A stretch of 64,000 nucleotides of DNA from Devosia aquimaris. Lineage in GTDB: Bacteria; Pseudomonadota; Alphaproteobacteria; Rhizobiales; Devosiaceae. The translations under genes were made by a program, and so were the position numbers. This document shows positions 17,481 to 27,020 of this stretch, in pieces. How positions within the stretch are numbered: the stretch's first letter is position 1; the number at the start of each line of letters is the position of its first letter. The stretch lies in contig NZ_JAIEZN010000002.1 of assembly GCF_020169335.1 (NCBI RefSeq), positions 434,001 to 498,000 on the forward strand. The letters run 5' to 3'. Below the pieces are notes generated by a model. That model saw only the letters and a list, made by a program, of their open reading frames with translations. It did not search any database and was not told the DNA's origin.

Positions 17481-19394
17481 TTATGCGGACTTCTTGTCGT
17501 CGTCGTCCTTGACCTCTTCGAAGTCGGCGTCGACCACATCGTCGTCGCTGTCATCGGCGGTGCCATTGGCCTTGGCTTCGGCTTCCGCCTGGCTGGCCTT
17601 GTACATGGCCTCGCCCAGCTTCATCGATGCCTGGGCCAGCGCCTCGGTCTTGGACTTGATGGCTTCGGCATCGTCGCCCTCGAGCACGGCCTTGAGATCG
17701 GCAATCGCCGTCTCGATGGCGCCCTTGTCCTCGGCCGAAACCTTGTCGCCATATTCACTCAGCGATTTTTCGGTCGAGTGGATCAGGCTCTCGCCCTGGT
17801 TCTTGGCTTCGACGGCTTCGCGCTTCTTCTTGTCCGCCTCGGCGTTCTGCTCGGCTTCCTTGACCATGGCCTCGATGTCAGCGTCGCTCAGGCCACCCGA
17901 GGCCTGGATGCGGATCTGCTGTTCCTTGCCGGTGCCCTTGTCCTTGGCCGAAACCTGGACAATGCCGTTGGCGTCGATGTCGAAGGTCACTTCGATCTGC
18001 GGCACGCCGCGCGGTGCGGGGGGAATGCCGGTCAGGTCGAAATTGCCCAGCAGCTTGTTGTTGGCGGCCATTTCGCGTTCGCCCTGGAACACGCGGATGG
18101 TCACCGCGCTCTGGCTGTCCTCGGCGGTCGAGAAGGTCTGGCTCTTCTTGGTCGGAATGGTCGTGTTGCGGTCGATCAGACGGGTGAACACGCCGCCCAG
18201 GGTTTCGATGCCCAGGCTCAGCGGGGTCACGTCGAGCAGCAGCACGTCCTTGACGTCGCCCTGCAGCACGCCGGCCTGAATGGCCGCGCCCAGCGCCACC
18301 ACTTCGTCCGGGTTCACGCCCTTGTGGGGCTCCTTGCCGAAGAGCTGCTTGACGATTTCCTGCACCTTGGGCATGCGGCTCATGCCGCCCACGAGCACGA
18401 CTTCGTCGATCTGCGCGGCGGTGACACCGGCATCCTTCATGGCCAGCTTGCACGGCTCGATGGTCTTCTGGATCAGATCATCGACCAGGCTTTCCAGCTT
18501 GGACCGGCTCAGCTTGAGCGTCAGGTGCTTGGGGCCCGAGGCGTCGGCGGTGATGAAGGGCAGGTTGATTTCGGTCTGGGTCGAGCTGGAGAGCTCGATC
18601 TTGGCCTTTTCAGCCGCTTCCTTCAGGCGCTGCAGCGCCAGCTTGTCGCTGCGCAGGTCAATGCCCTGTTCCTTCTTGAACTCATCGGCGAGGTAATCGA
18701 CCAGACGCATGTCGAAGTCTTCACCACCCAGGAACGTGTCGCCATTGGTGGACTTCACCTCGAACACGCCGTCGCCGATCTCGAGGATCGACACGTCGAA
18801 GGTGCCGCCGCCAAGGTCATAGACCGCAATGGTGCCGGTGTTCTTCTTGTCCAGGCCATAGGCGAGCGCGGCAGCCGTGGGCTCGTTGATGATGCGCAGC
18901 ACTTCAAGGCCGGCAATCTTGCCGGCGTCCTTGGTGGCCTGGCGCTGGCTGTCGTTGAAATAGGCCGGAACCGTGATGACCGCCTGGGTGACATTCTCGC
19001 CGAGATAGGATTCGGCGGTTTCCTTCATCTTCTGCAGGATCATGGCCGAGATCTGGCTGGGCGAATACTTGTCGCTCGCAGCTTCGACCCAGGCGTCGCC
19101 ATTGTCGGCCTTGACGATCTTGAAGGGCACAAGGTTCTTGTCCTTGGCCACGACGGCGTCGTCGAAGCGGCGGCCGATCAGGCGCTTGACCGCAAACAGG
19201 GTATTTTCCGGGTTGGTGACAGCCTGGCGCTTGGCCGGCTGGCCCACGAGACGCTCGCCATCCTTGGAGAAGGCGACCATCGAGGGGGTGGTGCGCGCCC
19301 CTTCCGCGTTTTCGATGACCTTGGGATTGGTGCCATCCATCACAGCCACGCAGCTGTTGGTGGTGCCCAGATCGATACCGATAACTTTAGCCAT
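17481..19394 (-). CDS. dnaK: chaperone protein DnaK (Hsp70)
   Basis: The ATP-dependent chaperone of the DnaK-DnaJ-GrpE system. The 637-residue protein has the usual full length. The actin-like ATPase shows [14 protein letters not shown] (phosphate 1), [15 protein letters not shown] (phosphate 2) and [15 protein letters not shown] (adenosine). The linker [19 protein letters not shown] leads to the substrate domain and an acidic tail that ends DDDKKSA. A near-consensus RpoH promoter lies 115 bases upstream and a strong terminator directly after. grpE and hrcA are in a separate cluster at 23.8-26.9 kb. Confidence 0.98.
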   Translation of the reverse strand: MAKVIGIDLGTTNSCVAVMDGTNPKVIENAEGARTTPSMVAFSKDGERLVGQPAKRQAVTNPENTLFAVKRLIGRRFDDAVVAKDKNLVPFKIVKADNGDAWVEAASDKYSPSQISAMILQKMKETAESYLGENVTQAVITVPAYFNDSQRQATKDAGKIAGLEVLRIINEPTAAALAYGLDKKNTGTIAVYDLGGGTFDVSILEIGDGVFEVKSTNGDTFLGGEDFDMRLVDYLADEFKKEQGIDLRSDKLALQRLKEAAEKAKIELSSSTQTEINLPFITADASGPKHLTLKLSRSKLESLVDDLIQKTIEPCKLAMKDAGVTAAQIDEVVLVGGMSRMPKVQEIVKQLFGKEPHKGVNPDEVVALGAAIQAGVLQGDVKDVLLLDVTPLSLGIETLGGVFTRLIDRNTTIPTKKSQTFSTAEDSQSAVTIRVFQGEREMAANNKLLGNFDLTGIPPAPRGVPQIEVTFDIDANGIVQVSAKDKGTGKEQQIRIQASGGLSDADIEAMVKEAEQNAEADKKKREAVEAKNQGESLIHSTEKSLSEYGDKVSAEDKGAIETAIADLKAVLEGDDAEAIKSKTEALAQASMKLGEAMYKASQAEAEAKANGTADDSDDDVVDADFEEVKDDDDKKSA

Positions 19395-19508
19395 TACTTA
19401 GCCTCTCTTTCAGCAAACCCATTTTGCAACCCCTCTCGCGAGGCAGTTCCGTGGCCGCCAGGGGCCGGGTTCCTTGCAATCAGATTGTGCCCATCGCTGG
19501 GCCTGCGG

Positions 19509-19540
19509 CGTATATAGGGGGGTCGCCGAGTGGCTTCAAG
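19509..19540 (-). promoter_or_regulatory. RpoH (sigma-32) heat-shock promoter of dnaK
   Basis: Read on the minus strand: CTTG (19540-19537), an 18-base spacer, then CCTATATACG (19518-19509). This fits the alphaproteobacterial RpoH consensus CTTG-N17/18-CYTATNTNNG at every fixed base. The start site would fall near 19502, giving a leader of about 108 bases. No CIRCE inverted repeat (TTAGCACTC/GAGTGCTAA) is visible, so HrcA probably does not control dnaK directly. Confidence 0.85.
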
Positions 19541-19663
19541 CGCTGCCGTGGCAGAATTGCCGCAGATCTGCGGGCCAGCGGCGCGCGGCGCCGGCACGGG
19601 CCATTGGGCCGCCGCGCCGGCGCATTTGGGGGGCGGCGTCCCGGCCGGCCCCCCGCGCGTGCA

Positions 19664-19996
19664 TCAATCGTTGAGCGTGTAGCTGTTCAGGCTGCAGATA
19701 TCGATCTGCGGCACTTCCAGCACGGCGCCCTCGCCGGTCTCGAAACGGAAGTCATACAGGCACTGGTCCGAACCATCGCCAATGGTCACGGTGCCCTGCA
19801 TGCCGGGCTCAAGCGTGCCGTCGGCGCCCAGCAGGTCATCGCCCCAATGATCTTCATTGCTGGGCGTGGTGTAGAAATAATGCAGGGATTGGCTGCTGTT
19901 GTTGATCAGCGTGAATTCCACGGTCTGGGCAGCAGCAGGCAGGGCGCTGACCAGCAGCGCGAGGGCGGCGACGCCGCCCTTGAAGTAGGCGTTCAT
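19664..19996 (-). CDS. secreted conserved hypothetical protein
   Basis: A 110-residue protein with a clear Sec signal peptide (residues 1-23, cleavage after AAA in ALPAAAQT). The mature part is a small beta domain: FTLINNSSQSLHYFYTTPSNEDHWGDDLLG, then GMQGTVTIGDGSDQCLYDFRF and a second Cys in DICSLNSY, so one disulfide is likely. Proteins of this pattern are common in the rhizobial periplasm, with no known function. It stands alone between the dnaK promoter and pabBC. Confidence 0.75.
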   Translation of the reverse strand: MNAYFKGGVAALALLVSALPAAAQTVEFTLINNSSQSLHYFYTTPSNEDHWGDDLLGADGTLEPGMQGTVTIGDGSDQCLYDFRFETGEGAVLEVPQIDICSLNSYTLND

Positions 19997-20128
19997 TTTT
20001 TAGGTCTCCCCGAAGCCGGCGGCACCTGCTGCCGGCGCCCTAATATCTCTCGAAAAGGCAATTAAACAAGGCGTCTGCGGCCCCCTCGACGGCTTTTCTT
20101 TATGCCGCCAAGGGCCTAGAAGCGCGCC

Positions 20129-21898
20129 ATGTTCACGCCCGGTTCAGTTTTGCTGCAGGACAGCCTCCAAGAGGGGGCAAACAACCTGCTGTTCACCGCG
20201 CCACGGCGGATCCTGGAGGCCCATGGCGCCGCCGGTGTGCGGGCTGCCCTGACCGAGCTTGAGGCTGCACTGGCTGAGGGTTCTTGGGCTGCCGGCTATC
20301 TGGCCTATGAGGCCGGCTATGTCTTCGAGGAGCGGTTGGCGCCCCGCCTGCCGGAGCCCGGCCCCCTGCCCCTGGTCTGGCTGGGCATCTATGATGCCCC
20401 CCAGCGGCTCGATGCTGACGCGGTTGCCGACCTGCTGGCCGCCAGCGTCACTGGCCCGGCCCGCGTCCACGACATCGTGCCCGGCCTCACCCCAGAGGCC
20501 TATGGCGCCATCTTTGAGCAGGTCAAAGCCTATATTGCCGCCGGTGACACCTATCAGGTCAATCTGACACTGCGGGCGCAGTTCCAGCTCGAGGGCGATC
20601 CCATCGCGCTCTATCGCGCGCTGCTGCAGCGCCAGCAGGTGGCCCATGGGGCGCTGATCGATACGGGCCGCCACCATATCCTGTCGCATTCGCCGGAATT
20701 GTTTGTCTCCAGCCAGGCCGGCCGCCTCGATGCCCGGCCGATGAAGGGCACCATGGCGCGCGGCCAGACGGCAGAGACCGACGCCGCCAATCGCGCAACC
20801 CTGGCAGCCGACCCCAAGAACCGGGCCGAGAACCTGATGATCGTTGACCTGCTGCGCAACGACTTGGGTCGCGTGGCGGAAATGGGCTCGGTTGAGGTCA
20901 CCGACCTCTATACCGTGGAAACCTATCAGACGCTGCACACGCTGACCTCGGGCATCACAGCCCGGCGCCGGGCCGATGTCGGCGTGGCCGAACTGCTGGA
21001 AAAGCTCTTTCCCTGTGGTTCCATCACCGGGGCGCCCAAGCTGCGCGCCATGGAGATCATCGCCGATCTCGAGACCGATCCCCGGGGCGTCTATACCGGC
21101 TCGATCGGCTATTTCGCGCCCAATGGCGATCTCAAGCTCAATGTCGCCATCCGCACAGCCGTGATCGACCGCAGTGGCGCCGGCACCATCGGCATCGGCG
21201 GTGGTATTGTCGCTGATTCCACCGCCGAGGACGAATATCGCGAGGCCCTGCTCAAAATGGCATTCTTCACCCCGCAACCCGAGCCCGTGACCCTGATCGA
21301 GACCCTGGCCTGGACGCCGGAGACCGGATACGTCCTGCGGCAGCGGCACCTCGATCGCCTGTTGGCATCGGCTGCCGTCTTTGGCCTCGCCCATGATCCC
21401 GACGCCATCAATGCCCTGCTCGACGCAGAGGCCTTTGATGCGCCCATGCGCGTGCGGCTGACACTCGACACCGGCGGCCCCCAGCTCAGCGCCGTGCCGC
21501 TGCCGCCCAATCCGGCCGTGTTCCGCTTCATGCTGGCCGAGGACACGCTGCAATCGGACTCGATCTGGCTGGCACACAAGACCACCAACCGCGCCTTTTA
21601 CGATGGCCCGCGCCAGGCCGCCCACGCGGCGCACGGCGTCGACGAGGTGCTGTTCCGCAATGAGCGGGGCGAATTGACCGAGGGCTCGATCACCAATCTC
21701 TTCATCGAGCGCGATGGTCGCCTGCTGACGCCGCCCCTGTCATCGGGCCTCCTGCCGGGCACGCTGCGCGCCGAGCTCATCGCCAGCGGCCGTGCGGTCG
21801 AACAGGTTTTGCACCTTGCGGACCTCGAGACGGCCGATGCAATCTGGCTGGGCAATTCCGTGCGCGGCCTGTTGCCGGCGCAATGGATCAGGCCCTGA
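20129..21898 (+). CDS. pabB: PabB-PabC fusion: aminodeoxychorismate synthase I / aminodeoxychorismate lyase
   Basis: A 589-residue fusion that makes p-aminobenzoate for folate. Residues 1 to about 385 are PabB: GDTYQVNLTLR, the PMKGTMARG block, NLMIVDLLRNDLGRVAEMGSV, LFPCGSITGAPKLRAMEII and GSIGYF. About 390-589 is PabC, a class IV PLP enzyme: KTTNRAFYD carries the PLP lysine, and DEVLFRNERGELTEGSITNLF is the family block. One polypeptide thus converts chorismate plus ammonia to 4-aminobenzoate and pyruvate; PabA would supply ammonia from elsewhere. The fusion is common in Alphaproteobacteria. pncA follows after 22 bases. Confidence 0.93.
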   Translation: MFTPGSVLLQDSLQEGANNLLFTAPRRILEAHGAAGVRAALTELEAALAEGSWAAGYLAYEAGYVFEERLAPRLPEPGPLPLVWLGIYDAPQRLDADAVADLLAASVTGPARVHDIVPGLTPEAYGAIFEQVKAYIAAGDTYQVNLTLRAQFQLEGDPIALYRALLQRQQVAHGALIDTGRHHILSHSPELFVSSQAGRLDARPMKGTMARGQTAETDAANRATLAADPKNRAENLMIVDLLRNDLGRVAEMGSVEVTDLYTVETYQTLHTLTSGITARRRADVGVAELLEKLFPCGSITGAPKLRAMEIIADLETDPRGVYTGSIGYFAPNGDLKLNVAIRTAVIDRSGAGTIGIGGGIVADSTAEDEYREALLKMAFFTPQPEPVTLIETLAWTPETGYVLRQRHLDRLLASAAVFGLAHDPDAINALLDAEAFDAPMRVRLTLDTGGPQLSAVPLPPNPAVFRFMLAEDTLQSDSIWLAHKTTNRAFYDGPRQAAHAAHGVDEVLFRNERGELTEGSITNLFIERDGRLLTPPLSSGLLPGTLRAELIASGRAVEQVLHLADLETADAIWLGNSVRGLLPAQWIRP

Positions 21899-21920
21899 CA
21901 CACTGCGGAGAGACACGTCC

Positions 21921-22556
21921 ATGACCATCGAGATTTCGCCCCGCGACGTGCTGGTGGTGGTGGATGTGCAGAATGACTTCCTGCCCGGCGGCCGGCTGGG
22001 CGTTGCCGGTGGCGACGAAATCGTGCCGCTGATCAATGCGCTGGCCAAGAAGTTCACCCAGGTGATCTTCACCCAGGACTGGCACCCGGCCGATCACATC
22101 TCCTTTGCCAGCCAGCATGCGGGCAAGGCGCCCTTCGAGATGATCGAGCTGGATTATGGCCCGCAGGTGCTCTGGCCCGACCATTGTACCTGGCACAGCC
22201 ATGGCGCCGAACTGGCCGCGGGGCTCGATATTCCCCATGGCCAGCTCATCATCCGCAAGGGCTATAACCGGGCCATCGATTCCTACTCCGGCTTCCAGGA
22301 GGCCGATCGCGAGACGCTGACGGGCCTGGCCGGCTATCTCAATGAGCGCGATCTCGACCGGCTCTATCTCGTGGGGCTCGCCACCGACTTTTGCGTGGGC
22401 TGGACCGCCATCGACGGCGCCGCCGCCGGCTTTGACGTCACCGTCATCGAGGACGCGACGCGGGCCATCGACAGCAATGGCAGCCTTGCCAGGGCCTGGG
22501 CCGACATGGAAGAGGCTGGCGTGCAGCGCATCATGAGCCGGCAGATCCTGGGATGA
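21921..22556 (+). CDS. pncA: nicotinamidase PncA
   Basis: PncA hydrolyses nicotinamide to nicotinate in NAD salvage and also pyrazinamide. The 211-residue cysteine hydrolase has the triad D15 (VVVDVQNDF), K113 (IIRKGYN) and C158 (ATDFCVGWTA). The metal-binding segment TQDWHPADH carries D53, H55 and H59. The start is ATG 21921 after GGAGAG; the frame extends upstream into pabBC without similarity. The stop overlaps the next start by four bases (ATGA). Confidence 0.94.
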   Translation: MTIEISPRDVLVVVDVQNDFLPGGRLGVAGGDEIVPLINALAKKFTQVIFTQDWHPADHISFASQHAGKAPFEMIELDYGPQVLWPDHCTWHSHGAELAAGLDIPHGQLIIRKGYNRAIDSYSGFQEADRETLTGLAGYLNERDLDRLYLVGLATDFCVGWTAIDGAAAGFDVTVIEDATRAIDSNGSLARAWADMEEAGVQRIMSRQILG

Positions 22557-22945
22557 TCGAGGGGGCCTGCCATTGTGGCGCCGTGCGCTGGCGCTTTGAC
22601 AGCGCACCCGATGCGGCCACCGCCTGCAATTGCACCGTCTGCCGCCGCTATGGCGCGCTGTGGATCTATGGCCATGAGAACGAAGACGTCTTTGTCTCCG
22701 GCCCTACCACGGCCTATGTGCGGGGTGAGGGGAGCCTGAGCTTCAATTTCTGTCCGCACTGCGGCTGCATTGCCTATTGGCGCGGGCTGGACACGGACAC
22801 CGACGGGCGGCGGCGTCTGGCCGTCAATGTGCGGCTCGCCGAGCCCGAGGCGGTCACGCATATCCCCATCCAGCGCTTTGATGGCCTGCACAGCTGGGAC
22901 GACCTGCCCCAGGACGGCGCCACGGTCGGCGACCGCTGGTTCTGA
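22553..22945 (+). CDS. GFA family protein (Mss4-like zinc fold)
   Basis: A 130-residue protein of the glutathione-dependent formaldehyde-activating family. Zinc and glutathione cysteines are in place: GACHCGAVRW, CNCTVCRRYGALWIY and FNFCPHCGCIAYW. Many members act on unidentified electrophiles, and formaldehyde activity is not proven for the family as a whole. It overlaps pncA by four bases and so is probably translationally coupled to it. A parS-like site lies 16 bases past the stop. Confidence 0.87.
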   Translation: MIEGACHCGAVRWRFDSAPDAATACNCTVCRRYGALWIYGHENEDVFVSGPTTAYVRGEGSLSFNFCPHCGCIAYWRGLDTDTDGRRRLAVNVRLAEPEAVTHIPIQRFDGLHSWDDLPQDGATVGDRWF

Positions 22946-22961
22946 AACGGTCGAGAGCTGA

Positions 22962-22977
22962 CGATTCACGTGAAACG
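22962..22977 (+). promoter_or_regulatory. parS-like palindrome (site 3 of 7)
   Basis: CGATTCACGTGAAACG in the 49-base spacer between the convergent GFA and methyltransferase genes. Confidence 0.55.
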
Positions 22978-22994
22978 TTGCCGGTGCTGTGGCC

Positions 22995-23741
22995 TCAGGC
23001 CAAGGCGCAGATAAGGACCTGCCGCATGCTGGTGGGCATGAGCGGGCTGCGATCAAATCCACCAAAACGCTCGACAACGGCAAATCCACCGCGCTCCAAA
23101 AGGAGCAGCAGTTCCTGCGGGTAAATCTGGCGCATTTCCAGCTTGGTATGGCGGAACTCACCCTTTCCGGGCTGCGACCAATACCAGTCGATATGACTGA
23201 TCTGGGTGATCGGATCGTAGGCGATGGTCTCTTCGACCGTGATCATGCCCAACTGGGGATGGGTGAACGCTCCCATGTGCTGGCGATCGCCGTGTGGCCG
23301 GCTGAGCAGCCGGGCGCTGGGAACGAAAATGTCGAATATCAAGCGCCCATCCGGCTTGAGGTGCCGCTTCACGGCGGCCAGGAAAGCCAGGATTTCGGAC
23401 GCTTCGGCGAGATGCAGCAGCGAATTGGCCGCGATGGTCACCGCATCGAAACGGCGCCCGAGATCGAAGTCGCGCATATCCAGCGCGACAAAGCTGATGG
23501 CGAGAGCTTCTGCTGCCGCTCGCTGCCGGGCTGCCGCCAGCATGCCTTCGGACAGATCCCCGCCTGTCATCGCGGCGCCCGACCGCGCCAGCGGCAGGGT
23601 GAACCGTCCGGTGCCGCAGGCCAGGTCCAGCACCTGCCGTCCGGCACCGCCGGCAGCCTCGACATAGAACCGTTCCATTTCGGGGTTTGCCGGCAGGACG
23701 AGGTCATAGAGTTCAGGCCAGTCATAGAGCCCATCCGCCAT
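22995..23741 (-). CDS. class I SAM-dependent methyltransferase
   Basis: A 248-residue methyltransferase. VLDLACGTGRFTLPLA at residues 37-52 is motif I for SAM, GGDLSEGMLAAARQR is motif II, and LDMRDFDLGRRFDAVTIAANSLLHL is the acidic post-motif and central strand. The C-terminal part (QISHIDWYWSQPGKGEF, LRQIYPQEL-like MRQIYPQELLLLLERGGF) matches the small-molecule branch. The substrate is unknown. ATG 23741 is chosen because GGGGAGG lies about five bases upstream; the longer frame to 24035 runs through the grpE terminator and lacks similarity. Confidence 0.84.
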   Translation of the reverse strand: MADGLYDWPELYDLVLPANPEMERFYVEAAGGAGRQVLDLACGTGRFTLPLARSGAAMTGGDLSEGMLAAARQRAAAEALAISFVALDMRDFDLGRRFDAVTIAANSLLHLAEASEILAFLAAVKRHLKPDGRLIFDIFVPSARLLSRPHGDRQHMGAFTHPQLGMITVEETIAYDPITQISHIDWYWSQPGKGEFRHTKLEMRQIYPQELLLLLERGGFAVVERFGGFDRSPLMPTSMRQVLICALA

Positions 23742-23758
23742 GTCATCCTCCCCAATGC

Positions 23759-23787
23759 AAAAAGGGCGCCATTGCTGGCGCCCTTCA
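23759..23787 (-). terminator. rho-independent terminator after grpE
   Basis: On the minus strand GAAGGGCGCCAGCAATGGCG and CCC pair as an eight-to-nine-base stem, followed by TTTTTG. It starts 24 bases after the grpE stop and precedes the methyltransferase start. Confidence 0.85.
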
Positions 23788-23811
23788 GATTGATGCCCGG
23801 AATCTCCGGCG

Positions 23812-24411
23812 TCAAACGCTCTTGTCGATGGCCTCGTCGGCGGGGGCGTGGCTGGGGCCGCCCTTGGCGACGCCGACCATGGCCGGGCGCAGGATGCGGT
23901 CGCCGATGGCAAAGCCGGCCTGCACCACCTGCACCACAGTGCCCTCGGGCTGGCTGGGGTCGGGGACTTCGAACATCGCCTGATGCTTGTGGGGGTCGAA
24001 CTTTTCGCCCTGCGCCTCGATCGGCTTGACGCCATGCTTGGCCAGCAGGCGCTGCATTTCGCGCTCGGCCAGCTCGATGCCCTCGATCAGCGTCTTGGTG
24101 GTGGCGTCGCCTGATTCGCGCGCCTCGGCCGGCAGCATCATCAGCGCGCGGCTCAATGCGTCGGTGGCGCTCAGCATGTCGCGGGCAAAGCCGGCGATGG
24201 CATAGGTGCGCGTGTCGCTGACTTCGCGTTCGGTGCGCTTGCGCAGGTTTTCCATCTCGGCGACGGTGCGCAGCACACGGTCCTTGAGCTCAGCATTTTC
24301 GGTGCGCAGGGCTGCGGTGGGGTCAATGCTCTCGATGTTGTCTGGGGTCTCTTCGACCGGGATCTCGACTTCAGGCGTTTCGCCCGAGGCGGCGTTTTCG
24401 TCGCTCATCAT
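23812..24411 (-). CDS. grpE: nucleotide exchange factor GrpE
   Basis: GrpE releases ADP from DnaK. The protein of about 199 residues has an acidic, disordered N-terminus and a long coiled coil ([30 protein letters not shown]). The beta-wing signature [42 protein letters not shown] follows in two parts. Two adjacent ATGs at 24411 and 24408 are possible, with GGAAG six bases before the first; a TTG at 24426 is also in frame. A terminator follows. hrcA, usually adjacent, lies beyond an MFS gene. Confidence 0.94.
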   Translation of the reverse strand: MMSDENAASGETPEVEIPVEETPDNIESIDPTAALRTENAELKDRVLRTVAEMENLRKRTEREVSDTRTYAIAGFARDMLSATDALSRALMMLPAEARESGDATTKTLIEGIELAEREMQRLLAKHGVKPIEAQGEKFDPHKHQAMFEVPDPSQPEGTVVQVVQAGFAIGDRILRPAMVGVAKGGPSHAPADEAIDKSV

Positions 24412-24501
24412 CGCTGTCTTCCGCAATTACCAAAGGATTTGCCCCGCATATCGGCCAATATGGGGGCGATTTCAAGCCCAAGGCGTGTTGCCGCGGCCGC
24501 G

Positions 24502-25719
24502 CTAGCCGGCGGCGGGCGCCAGAGCATGGCGGCGCTGGCGCGCCAGCAGCAGCAACAGCACAAGCGCCAGGCCGCAAAACCCCATGGTTGTGGCCAACAG
24601 GGCGGTCGGGCCCGGCCCGGTGAGCAGGCTGGCGAACAATGGCGCAGCCAGCGCGGTCAGCACATTGAGCGGCAGCGCGATGCGCATGCTGGCCCGGGCA
24701 AAATCGGCCCCATCGTAAAAGGTCAGCGGCATGATGGCGCGCGTGACCGCCAGCGAGCCGGCGCTGAGGCCATAGATGACCACAAAGGCGCCGATCAGCA
24801 GCGGCGTGCCCTGGCCCAGCAGCAAGAGGGCAAAGGCCATCATGACCCCTGCGGTAGCCAAGATGCCGGTGGTGATGGCATCCCAGCGGCGGGCGCCGAC
24901 AAAATCGAGCAGCCGAGCACCCACCTGCAACAGGCCCAGCATGGACGCGAAGGTGATCGCCTGGCCAGGCGGCAGGCCCTCGGCCTTGAGCAGTTCGATA
25001 AAGAGGGCATTCAGGCCAAAGGTGACGATGGCATTGAGCACGATGGCGCCGGTGATCAGGACAAAGATCGATTTGGGCACCGGCCGGGTGATTGGCTTGG
25101 CCGGCTCGGTGGCGCTCGGATTCGGCGCTGGCGGCGTTCGTCGCGGCAGGGCCAGCCCATAGAGCGGGATCGAGACCAGCCCGATCAGCGCCGCCAGAAC
25201 CAGGCACAGCCCGCGCCATCCCAGATGGTCCGATACCAGCGCCGAGACCGGCCAGAAAATACTGCCTGAAAGCCCCGTCACCAGCATCAGGGCGCCAATG
25301 GCCCGGCGGCTGGCGGCGCCGGCCACTTCATTGACCAGCACATGGGAGGTGGTGGTCAGCGTCGCCGCGCCCGCCAGGCCCAGCAGCGCCCAACTCAGAT
25401 AATAGCCGATTGCGCCGCTGGCCATCGACAGCAGCACAAAGCCCGGCGCGGCAAGTGCCGAACCGGCCAGCATGACCCATCGGGCGCCCCAGCGCGCCAT
25501 TGGCCGTGCCAGCAGCGGCGAGGCCAGGCCCATGGTGATATAGAACACGGTATTTCCGGCAAACACTGCCGGCACGCTCAGCCTGAGGTCAGCGGCGATA
25601 GCGCCGGCCACCACGGCCAGCAGCCCCACCGAGCCCCAGCCGATGTTCTGAGTGATCCCCAGAACCAGCAGCGTCTGGATGATGCGACGCGTCGTGTCCT
25701 GCGTCTTGGCCGTGTTCAC
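24502..25719 (-). CDS. MFS transporter between grpE and hrcA
   Basis: A 405-residue major-facilitator protein with 12 predicted helices and a central loop of about 25 residues (RRTPPAPNPSATEPAKPITR). The helix 2-3 loop LLARPMARWGARWVMLAGS resembles MFS motif A, and GYYLSWALLGLAGAATLTTTSHVL fits helices 4-5. It resembles monocarboxylate- or drug-type permeases, but the substrate cannot be told. It interrupts the usual hrcA-grpE pair. A perfect 7+1+7 inverted repeat lies 18 bases before the start, so it is probably under separate control. Confidence 0.85.
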   Translation of the reverse strand: MNTAKTQDTTRRIIQTLLVLGITQNIGWGSVGLLAVVAGAIAADLRLSVPAVFAGNTVFYITMGLASPLLARPMARWGARWVMLAGSALAAPGFVLLSMASGAIGYYLSWALLGLAGAATLTTTSHVLVNEVAGAASRRAIGALMLVTGLSGSIFWPVSALVSDHLGWRGLCLVLAALIGLVSIPLYGLALPRRTPPAPNPSATEPAKPITRPVPKSIFVLITGAIVLNAIVTFGLNALFIELLKAEGLPPGQAITFASMLGLLQVGARLLDFVGARRWDAITTGILATAGVMMAFALLLLGQGTPLLIGAFVVIYGLSAGSLAVTRAIMPLTFYDGADFARASMRIALPLNVLTALAAPLFASLLTGPGPTALLATTMGFCGLALVLLLLLARQRRHALAPAAG

Positions 25720-25736
25720 CCGTCGATCCCATCAGT

Positions 25737-25751
25737 TGCAAATCATTTGCA
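25737..25751 (-). promoter_or_regulatory. palindromic operator before the MFS gene
   Basis: TGCAAATCATTTGCA is a perfect inverted repeat (TGCAAAT/ATTTGCA) around one base, 18 bases upstream of the MFS start. It resembles alphaproteobacterial Fur-family boxes of the Mur/FurA type, from memory. The repressor is not identified. Confidence 0.55.
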
Positions 25752-25807
25752 TCTGCACTGACCAGATCTTCATGACAGCGTGAATACGCCCCGCCGGCGA
25801 ACCGATC

Positions 25808-26881
25808 CTAGCGCTTGCGCGCCATCATGGCGGTGATGACATGGGCGGTGTAATCGACCACCGGCACGATGCGGGCATAGTTGAGCCGGGTCGGCCCGAT
25901 CACGCCCAGCACGCCCACCACCTTGTCATTGGCGTCCTTGTAGGGGCTCAGGATCACCGACGAACCCGAGAGCGAAAAGAGCTTGTTCTCCGAGCCGATG
26001 AAGATGCGCACGCCCTGGGCCTTTTCCGCATCCCCGAGCAGGTCGAGCAGGCCATCCTTGCTTTCCAGCTCGTCGAACAGCTGACGCATGCGGGACAGCT
26101 CGTCGCTCGCCATGGCGTCATTGATCAGGTTCGCCCGCCCGCGCACGATCACCGTGGGCTGGCTGCCGGGCGAATCCTGGCTGAGCGTGGCAATGCCGGC
26201 GTCGACCAGGCGCTGGGTCAATTCGTCGAGCTCTGCCCGCTGTTCGGCGCGCTGCGCCGCCAGCACCTTGCGCGCTTCGGCCAGGGTGCGGCCCACCACA
26301 TGATGGGCGATATAGTTGCCGGCCTGGGTCAACGCGCTCGAGGTCAGTCCTGCCGGGGTCTCCATGATGCGGTTCTCCACCTGCCCGTCCTGGCCCACCA
26401 GAATGGCCATGGCGCGGTTGGCGTCGAGCCGCACGAATTCGAGATGCCGCAGCACGAGATCGGCCTTGGTGGCGATGACCACGCCGGCGCCCTGGCTGAG
26501 CCCGCTGAGCAATTGGCTGGCTTCGGTGAGCACATCTTCCACCTGGCCGCGGCGCTGGCCCTCGATGGATTGGGCAATCTGGCTGCGCTCGGCCTCGTTG
26601 ACCGCGCCGACCTCGAGCATGGCATCGACGAAAAAGCGCAACCCCTCCTGCGTCGGGGCCCTGCCGGCAGAGGTATGCGGCGCCGCGATCAGCCCGAGAT
26701 CTTCGAGATCGGCCATGACATTGCGCACCGAGGCCGGCGACAGCCCGCCCTGCAGCATGCGGCTCAGATCACGCGAACCCACCGGGCTGCCAGTGTCGAG
26801 ATAGCGCTCGACAATCTTGCGAAAGATGTCCTGGCTGCGGCTGTTGAGCACGCTCAAAAAATCTTCTGCCGGCTTGCTCAT
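25808..26881 (-). CDS. hrcA: heat-inducible transcription repressor HrcA
   Basis: HrcA binds CIRCE elements and represses chaperone operons, in Alphaproteobacteria mainly groESL. The 357-residue protein has a winged helix (ERYLDTGSPVGSRDLSR, LSPASVRNVMADLEDLGL, HTSAGRAPTQEGLRFFVD), a GAF-like domain and the C-terminal LGVIGPTRLNYARIVPVVDYTA. No CIRCE is visible in this window, so its target should lie elsewhere. It is divergent from rph with 139 bases between the starts, a pairing common in Rhizobiales. Confidence 0.95.
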   Translation of the reverse strand: MSKPAEDFLSVLNSRSQDIFRKIVERYLDTGSPVGSRDLSRMLQGGLSPASVRNVMADLEDLGLIAAPHTSAGRAPTQEGLRFFVDAMLEVGAVNEAERSQIAQSIEGQRRGQVEDVLTEASQLLSGLSQGAGVVIATKADLVLRHLEFVRLDANRAMAILVGQDGQVENRIMETPAGLTSSALTQAGNYIAHHVVGRTLAEARKVLAAQRAEQRAELDELTQRLVDAGIATLSQDSPGSQPTVIVRGRANLINDAMASDELSRMRQLFDELESKDGLLDLLGDAEKAQGVRIFIGSENKLFSLSGSSVILSPYKDANDKVVGVLGVIGPTRLNYARIVPVVDYTAHVITAMMARKR

Positions 26882-27020
26882 GCGGTTTTGCTAAAATCGT
26901 TCGTTTTAACTGTGGTGCATCATTTAAGCGCATTGCAGCCTCCCGCCAAGCGCCCGCGGCTTGTGAGGCGGACCGAGGAGGGTTAAGAGGCGGTTAACAG
27001 CAATTGCAGTCGGAGAATCC

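Noticed and set aside
17778-19517. 579-codon plus-strand open frame
   Set aside because: Antisense to dnaK; sequence is a shadow of the conserved chaperone.
19395-19663. CIRCE element at dnaK
   Set aside because: Neither TTAGCACTC nor GAGTGCTAA, or a close variant, is present; the control signal is the RpoH promoter.
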